Source: Sternotherus odoratus | Taxonomy: Eukaryota > Chordata > Testudines > Kinosternidae | Direction of reading: 5' to 3' | Length of the DNA: 64,000 nt | NCBI GenBank assembly: GCA_032164245.1 | Contig: JAVMKO010000007.1 | Coordinates: 2,976,001 to 3,040,000 of the forward strand | Shown here: in pieces, positions 59,910-64,000 of the stretch | How the letters are laid out: each line of letters opens with the position of its first letter | Position numbering within the stretch: position 1 is the stretch's first letter | Translations under genes and position numbers: made by a program | Notes under the pieces: generated by a model | What the model saw: only the letters and a program-made list of their open reading frames with translations | What the model was told of the DNA's origin: nothing | The model's database searches: none

Positions 59910-62183
59910 CAGGCATGTCCAAAGTCCGGCCCGGGGGCCAATTGAGGCCCGTGTTCTAATTTTAACCGGCCCGCAGACGCTTTTCTAAAATCAATACTAT
60001 GCGGCCCGCCAGCACTGTCGCCAACCAGTGCGCGGAGCCGCAGCCGAAGGAGAGGGGCGGGGTCAGTAAGAGGCGAGCGGCGGGGGGGGGGAGAAGAGCG
60101 GAGGCGGAGCCGGGGGAGAAGAGCGGAGGCGGAGCCGGGGCCGGGGCACGAGGCGAAGCGAGGCGGAGAAGAGCGGAGTCAGGGCCGGGGCACGAGGCGA
60201 AGCGAGGCGGAGCCGGCAGAGAAGAGCGGAGTCAGAGCCGGGGCCGGGGCACGAGGCGAGGCAAGGCAAGGCAAGCCCGGGGAGGGGGGGAGTGAGAGCA
60301 CGGCTGGAGCGGGGGGGGGGGGGGGAGGGAGGGAGGAAGGGAGGGAAGGAGGAGGGAAGAAGAGCGAGAGCATGGCTGGAGGGGGGGGAGGGAAGAAGAG
60401 CGAGAGCGCGGCTGGAGGGGGGAGGGAAGAAGAGCGAGAGCGCGGCTGGAGGGGAGGGGGAGGGAAGAAGAGCGAGAGCGCGGCCGGAGGGAAGGGGGAG
60501 GGAAGAAGAGCGAGAGCGCGGCCGGAGGGGAGGGGGAGGGAAGAAGAGCGAGAGCGCGGCCGGAGGGAAGGGGGAGGGAAGAAGAGCGAGAGCGCGGCCG
60601 GAGGGAAGGGGGAGGGAAGAAGAGCGAGAGCGCGGCCGGAGGGAAGGGGGAGGGAAGAAGAGCGAGAGCGCGGCCGGAGGGAAGGGGGAGGAAGAAGAGC
60701 GAGAGCGCGGCTGGAGGGGAGGGGGAGGGAAGAAGAGCGAGAGCGCGGCCGGAGGGGAGGGGGAGGGAAGAAGAGCGAGAGCACGGCCGGAGGGGAGGGG
60801 GAGGGAAGAAGAGCGAGAGCGCGGCCGGAGGGGAGGGGGAGGGAAGAAGAGCGAGAGCGCGGCTGGAGGGGGGGGGGAGAAGAGCCGGTGCCGGGGGGAG
60901 GCAAGTGGCAGGAGCCCCGCATGTCTGCCGGGGAACAGGGTGCTTTCCCACTTTGCAGGGAATAGCTACCATCATCTCTATTTTTAAATTAGCAAATTGC
61001 ATTTTAAATAGTTTTCAGGGCATTTAAAAACTTTTTTCTGTAATAAATGAAAGCGCAGTGATATTTAGATGAGTTGTGTGCCAGGAAGAGAAAACTACCA
61101 AACAAGCACCTAAAGATCCCCTGTCTTCACATGCTTGATTTCATTCCTTAATTAGAGCCATTAATCAGTAGATATGAGATATGAGGCTTAAGGGCCGCCA
61201 AGACAGAGAGCCTCCAGCTACCGTGGCTGCTCCTGTCACCCCTCCCCCCTTCTGCTGAGTCCATAATTGGCCCCACACCCCAGGAGGTGATGATGGCTAG
61301 GAGAACAGGTCTTTCACCTTCCTGCTGCCTGCGGGGCATGCATAGTGCAGGGGTGTGGGGTCTGATTGCAGGCACTAGCAGAAGAAGTTGGGGGGAAGAG
61401 ACCCCCTCCCCAACCACGGACCTACCTGCTGGATACTTCCTGGCTCTCTTCCCCCCCCCCCCTGCAAGCCCTGCTCCAGCTCCCAATGGGAGCCATGGAG
61501 CTAGTGCTTTTGGCTGGAGAGTCCCCTTGGAGCCAGAGACCTCCAGAGCTGGTGAGTGTGGCCAGGGAAGGGGGGCAGGGTCAAGTGTGGATGAGTGTTT
61601 GGGATGCTGGGCTGTGAGGATTGGTGTGGACTGTGGAGGATGTCTGGTGGAGGGCGCAAAATAAAAAGAACAACAATATCAAGACTATCAAATTATTCAT
61701 TTCTTTTCATTAAATATATAAGGTAAATAATGAAATTAGTAAAATTTCAAACCAAACATATATTCTAATATGCAATGCTACCTTATGCAATATTCATTTA
61801 AAAAGTTTAAAATAAGCAGTGCTCCAGGAAAAGGGAATGGGGGGGGGGGGGCAGAGGCGCAAGATAACATTTTTGCCAAGTTCGCTATTTTATAGCAGCT
61901 TCCCTCTCCTGCAAATCTGGGTCTGTGTCCATTGCTCCTTTTTGCTGCTTCTCTCTGGTCTGGTGCTAACCCCTGAGGGTTATGTCTGCTCTTAGTCAGC
62001 CCACTTGACAAGTTTGATTGTCCTTGATCTGTCTCTCCTTCCTCATTCACACCTCATTCATTCAACAGGGCACTTGATTATAAAGTCGGGGGGGGGGGAG
62101 CGAGAGCATGCCGGAGCGGCGGGAGGAAAGCGGGGGGGGGGGGGGGGAGAAGAGCAAGAGCGCGGCCGGAGCGCGCGGGGGGG
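59910..62183. mobile_element. Non-autonomous hAT transposon, copy 2, interrupted by a retrovirus
   Basis: Starts with the same CAGGCATGTCCAAAGTCCGG terminus and follows copy 1 almost base for base in the same orientation, with indels in poly-G tracts and a longer 39-bp array. It breaks off at 62183, at the point corresponding to about 56727 in copy 1, where an LTR begins. The final 75 or so bases and right terminus should lie beyond the retrovirus, outside the window. The left flank is CTCTAGCG (59902-59909), different from copy 1, so the two are independent insertions rather than a tandem duplication. Confidence 0.9.
60350..60870. repeat. 39-bp G-rich minisatellite inside hAT copy 2
   Basis: Same unit as in copy 1 but about 13 units. 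Variants alternate between 'ccggaggggaggggg' and 'ccggagggaaggggg', consistent with recent array expansion. The 197-256 codon frames overlapping it are low-complexity artefacts. Confidence 0.9.
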
Positions 62184-62860
62184 TGTAGAACTGAGAAGTA
62201 TTAAATTGTTTGTAAATTGTTCATGTTTCATATTGTGTTTGTTTCCATATTGTAACTGTTTCATATTGTGTGTTTGTTTCCATATTGTAACTCAGACTCC
62301 ATTTTTTTTTTACTCCTGTCTTAAACTCCATTTTAAAATGCTCACTCCACTTTGTCTATGAAACCCTGATGTAACCTAATTAGTTTAGATGTGTGAATGA
62401 GGCATGTATGGATGATGGAATCAACCTCCAGCCCTTCTTGATGAAAAAGTGTGAACACCAACCACTGAAGAACAAAGCAAAAGGAGTCTACCTTAAAAAA
62501 AAAGAACAAAAGTCCAAATTGAAGAAGCATCAAAGCCAGGTCCAAGGCTGAAAGTCATGTCTGCAATTGACGGATAATTAATCAACAGATCCCAGAGGCA
62601 GCATGACACAGCAAGACCTACAGATTCTAAATTCAAACTGAAACCCTACAAAAAGGCTGGGTGAGCTAGCAGACTTTGGGTAACGTTCTGCTGCCAACAC
62701 CAAGGGGTATCGGTGCGCGCCCGACAGAGACCCAACCGCTCCTTGTGCCAGGCTCTCTTGGCCAGTTAGCCGACACAAGCTACGAACCCAAGCTGCGAAC
62801 CCAAGCCACGGACTCAAGCTACATTCAGGACGGGTAACTATATAGCAGCTGCAGAACATC

Positions 62861-62894
62861 TGGTGTGTATGTGTGTGTGTGTGTGTGTGTGTGT
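62861..62894. repeat. (TG)n microsatellite within the LTR
   Basis: An approximate TG dinucleotide run between the TATA-like box and the polyadenylation signal. Confidence 0.85.
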
Positions 62895-62940
62895 TGTGTA
62901 CACATAGGTATTAAGTATTAGCTATTGATTATTGTATTAT

Positions 62941-62946
62941 AATAAA
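62941..62946 (+). promoter_or_regulatory. Polyadenylation signal of the LTR
   Basis: AATAAA, followed by a GT-rich U5-like region, about 55 bp before the LTR end. Confidence 0.7.
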
Positions 62947-63005
62947 CGTGACATTCTTGTCTTATCCCCTGAAAAGATCCTGTGTAGTTTTCTGTACAAC
63001 ATTAT

Positions 63006-63023
63006 TGGTGGAGAATGCAGTAG
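63006..63023 (+). promoter_or_regulatory. Putative primer-binding site
   Basis: TGGTGGAGAATGCAGTAG starts four bases after the LTR end. TGG at this position is expected, because it pairs with the CCA end of a primer tRNA. I could not match the remaining bases to a specific tRNA. Confidence 0.5.
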
Positions 63024-63110
63024 GGGGAGAAAGCACAGAATCCACGATTATTATAAAAACCGGTGTGCACACCGCCAGCTTTAGTAAGCCTGGCACTGTA
63101 AAATTGCTAG

Positions 63111-63584
63111 TTGTGTGTTGCTCCTTCAGGAGTTAAAAAGGTAAAAGTTGCTCTTTCAGGAGTTGTGTGTTGCTCCTTCAGGAGTTAAAAAGGTAAAAGT
63201 TGCTCTTTCAGGAGTTGTGTGTTGCTCCTTCAGGAGTTAAAAAGGTAAAAAGTGCTCTTTCAGGAGTTAAAAAGGTAAAAGTTGCTCTTTCAGGAGTTGT
63301 GTGTTGCTCCTTCAGGAGTTAAAAAGGTAAAAGTTGCTCTTTCAGGAGTTGTGTGTTGCTCTTTCAGGAGTTAAAAAGGTAAAAGTTGCTCTTTCAGGAG
63401 TTAAAAAGGTAAAAAGTGCTCTTTCAGGAGTTGTGTGTTGCTCCTTTAGGAGTTAAAAAGGTAAAAGTTGCTCTTTCAGCAGTTGTGTGTTGCTCTTTCA
63501 GGAGTTAAAAAGGTAAAAGTTGCTCTTTCAGGAGTTGTGTGTTGCTCTCTCAGGAGTTAAAAAGTAAAGTTGCCTTTTCAGGAG
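63111..63584 (+). repeat. Tandem repeats filling the retroviral leader
   Basis: About 470 bp built from the modules 'ttgctctttcaggagtt', 'aaaaaggtaaaag' and 'gtgtgttgctcc', alternating in a higher-order pattern with a basic step near 27-30 bp. It lies between the primer-binding site and the first start codon, where packaging signals normally reside. Confidence 0.88.
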
Positions 63585-63651
63585 GGAGAAGGTTATAGTG
63601 TTTCAATTTGGTTTTGGGTTGGGGGCGGTTATTGCTCCAAAAAAAAAAAAA

Positions 63652-64000
63652 ATGTTTAAGAAAACACAATCTAAAAATATCCTTAGAGGAAACCAGGGAG
63701 CATTGCTTTTTGTACAAGAACTCACACCCTTTAAACAAGTGTTACAAAGGTTTGGACACAGTCCATGGACGGAAGGGGGGCTGGTAGATGTATGTACCAT
63801 TTCAGATCTAGAGGATAAATTGGCACAGTACATCCTCATGTTCAAACCTTCTAGCACTGCCAAACAAGACGCGGCAGCAATTTGGCTACTATGGGAGGCA
63901 TGTAATGAAAGTTACCTCTGCTTAGCTACCTGTAGAGAAAATAAAATCTCTCTGCAAAAAAGGCTAACCCAACTGGAACAAAGAATAAACTCACAAAATC
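63652..64000 (+). CDS. Candidate start of retroviral gag, open to the window end
   Basis: An ATG follows a run of about 14 A. From it the frame stays open for 116 codons to the last base of the window. The peptide is hydrophilic, with Lys, Gln and Glu-rich stretches, a Trp-containing middle and a helical C-terminal part. Position after the LTR, primer site and leader is where gag begins. The second residue is Phe, so no N-terminal myristoylation signal is seen. No capsid major homology region is reached within the window. The open frame suggests a fairly young insertion; whether gag is intact cannot be judged here. Confidence 0.5.
   Translation, partial: MFKKTQSKNILRGNQGALLFVQELTPFKQVLQRFGHSPWTEGGLVDVCTISDLEDKLAQYILMFKPSSTAKQDAAAIWLLWEACNESYLCLATCRENKISLQKRLTQLEQRINSQN

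Larger units (their letters stand above)
62184..63001 (+). mobile_element. 5' LTR of an endogenous retrovirus, about 818 bp
   Basis: Begins TGTAGAACTGAG exactly where the hAT sequence stops and ends CTGTACAACA. A 36-bp direct repeat ('tttcatattgtgtttgtttc' twice, 62222-62295) lies in the presumed U3. A TATA-like 'taactatatagcag' lies at about 62835. A (TG)n run lies at 62861-62894. An AATAAA polyadenylation signal is at 62941-62946, about 55 bp before the end. The layout is that of a U3-R-U5 LTR; the second LTR is outside the window. Confidence 0.75.

Noticed and set aside
60179..61002. Open frames of 231-256 codons on both strands
   Set aside because: The same minisatellite artefact in hAT copy 2.
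54616..62183. Tandem segmental duplication of a 5.3-kb unit
   Set aside because: Sequence identity stops exactly at the hAT termini and the flanking 8-mers differ, so independent insertions explain it better.
63111..63584. CRISPR-like array
   Set aside because: Modules are directly adjacent without unique spacers, the source is a vertebrate, and the array lies in a retroviral leader.

Overview
The window looks like nuclear DNA of a cryptodiran turtle. The strongest lineage evidence is a set of Cry I-type SINEs (a tRNA-like head with a B box, fused to a CR1-type tail) at about 17.3, 22.1, 29.1 and 36.0 kb. CR1 LINEs of two 3'-end types, MIR-like pieces, many short inverted-repeat DNA elements and abundant poly-G tracts agree with this. 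No operons, rRNA genes, bacterial features or CRISPR arrays were seen. The organism call is an inference from repeat content.

Layout. 0-5 kb: a GC-rich start with one splice-bounded open segment (31-306), then mostly unassigned DNA with MIR-like pieces. 5-9 kb: a CR1 reverse-transcriptase relic, a 117-bp hAT MITE with a perfect 8-bp target duplication, and a GC-rich palindromic hAT-like element. 9-24 kb: unassigned DNA with MITEs, a second hAT MITE, a minus-strand CR1 of one type (17.8-18.8 kb) and an internally deleted CR1 of the other type (20.6-21.9 kb). 24-36 kb: MIR and SINE copies, a 43-bp and a 64-bp minisatellite, and a hAT-like element filled with GC-rich repeats. 36-48 kb: the best preserved CR1 (36.8-37.8 kb), a possible decayed coding relic near 38.7 kb, another hAT element, and one clear plus one doubtful solo LTR.

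51-59 kb, minus strand: two well-formed exons (53824-54028 and 51678-51848) are in compatible phase and together encode a peptide whose second part resembles the front half of a death domain. A third candidate exon lies at 58700-58843. This is the best candidate for a host gene; its introns hold a CR1 and a complete hAT element. I cannot name the gene with confidence.

54-64 kb: two near-identical copies of one non-autonomous hAT family (54616-56803 and from 59910), each carrying an expanded 39-bp G-rich minisatellite. The second copy is interrupted by an endogenous retrovirus. Its 5' LTR (62184-63001), a leader made largely of tandem repeats (63111-63584) and an open frame that may be the start of gag (63652 to the window end) are visible, and the rest lies outside the window.

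Most long open frames in the window are low-complexity or repeat-derived. No complete intact gene is contained here.
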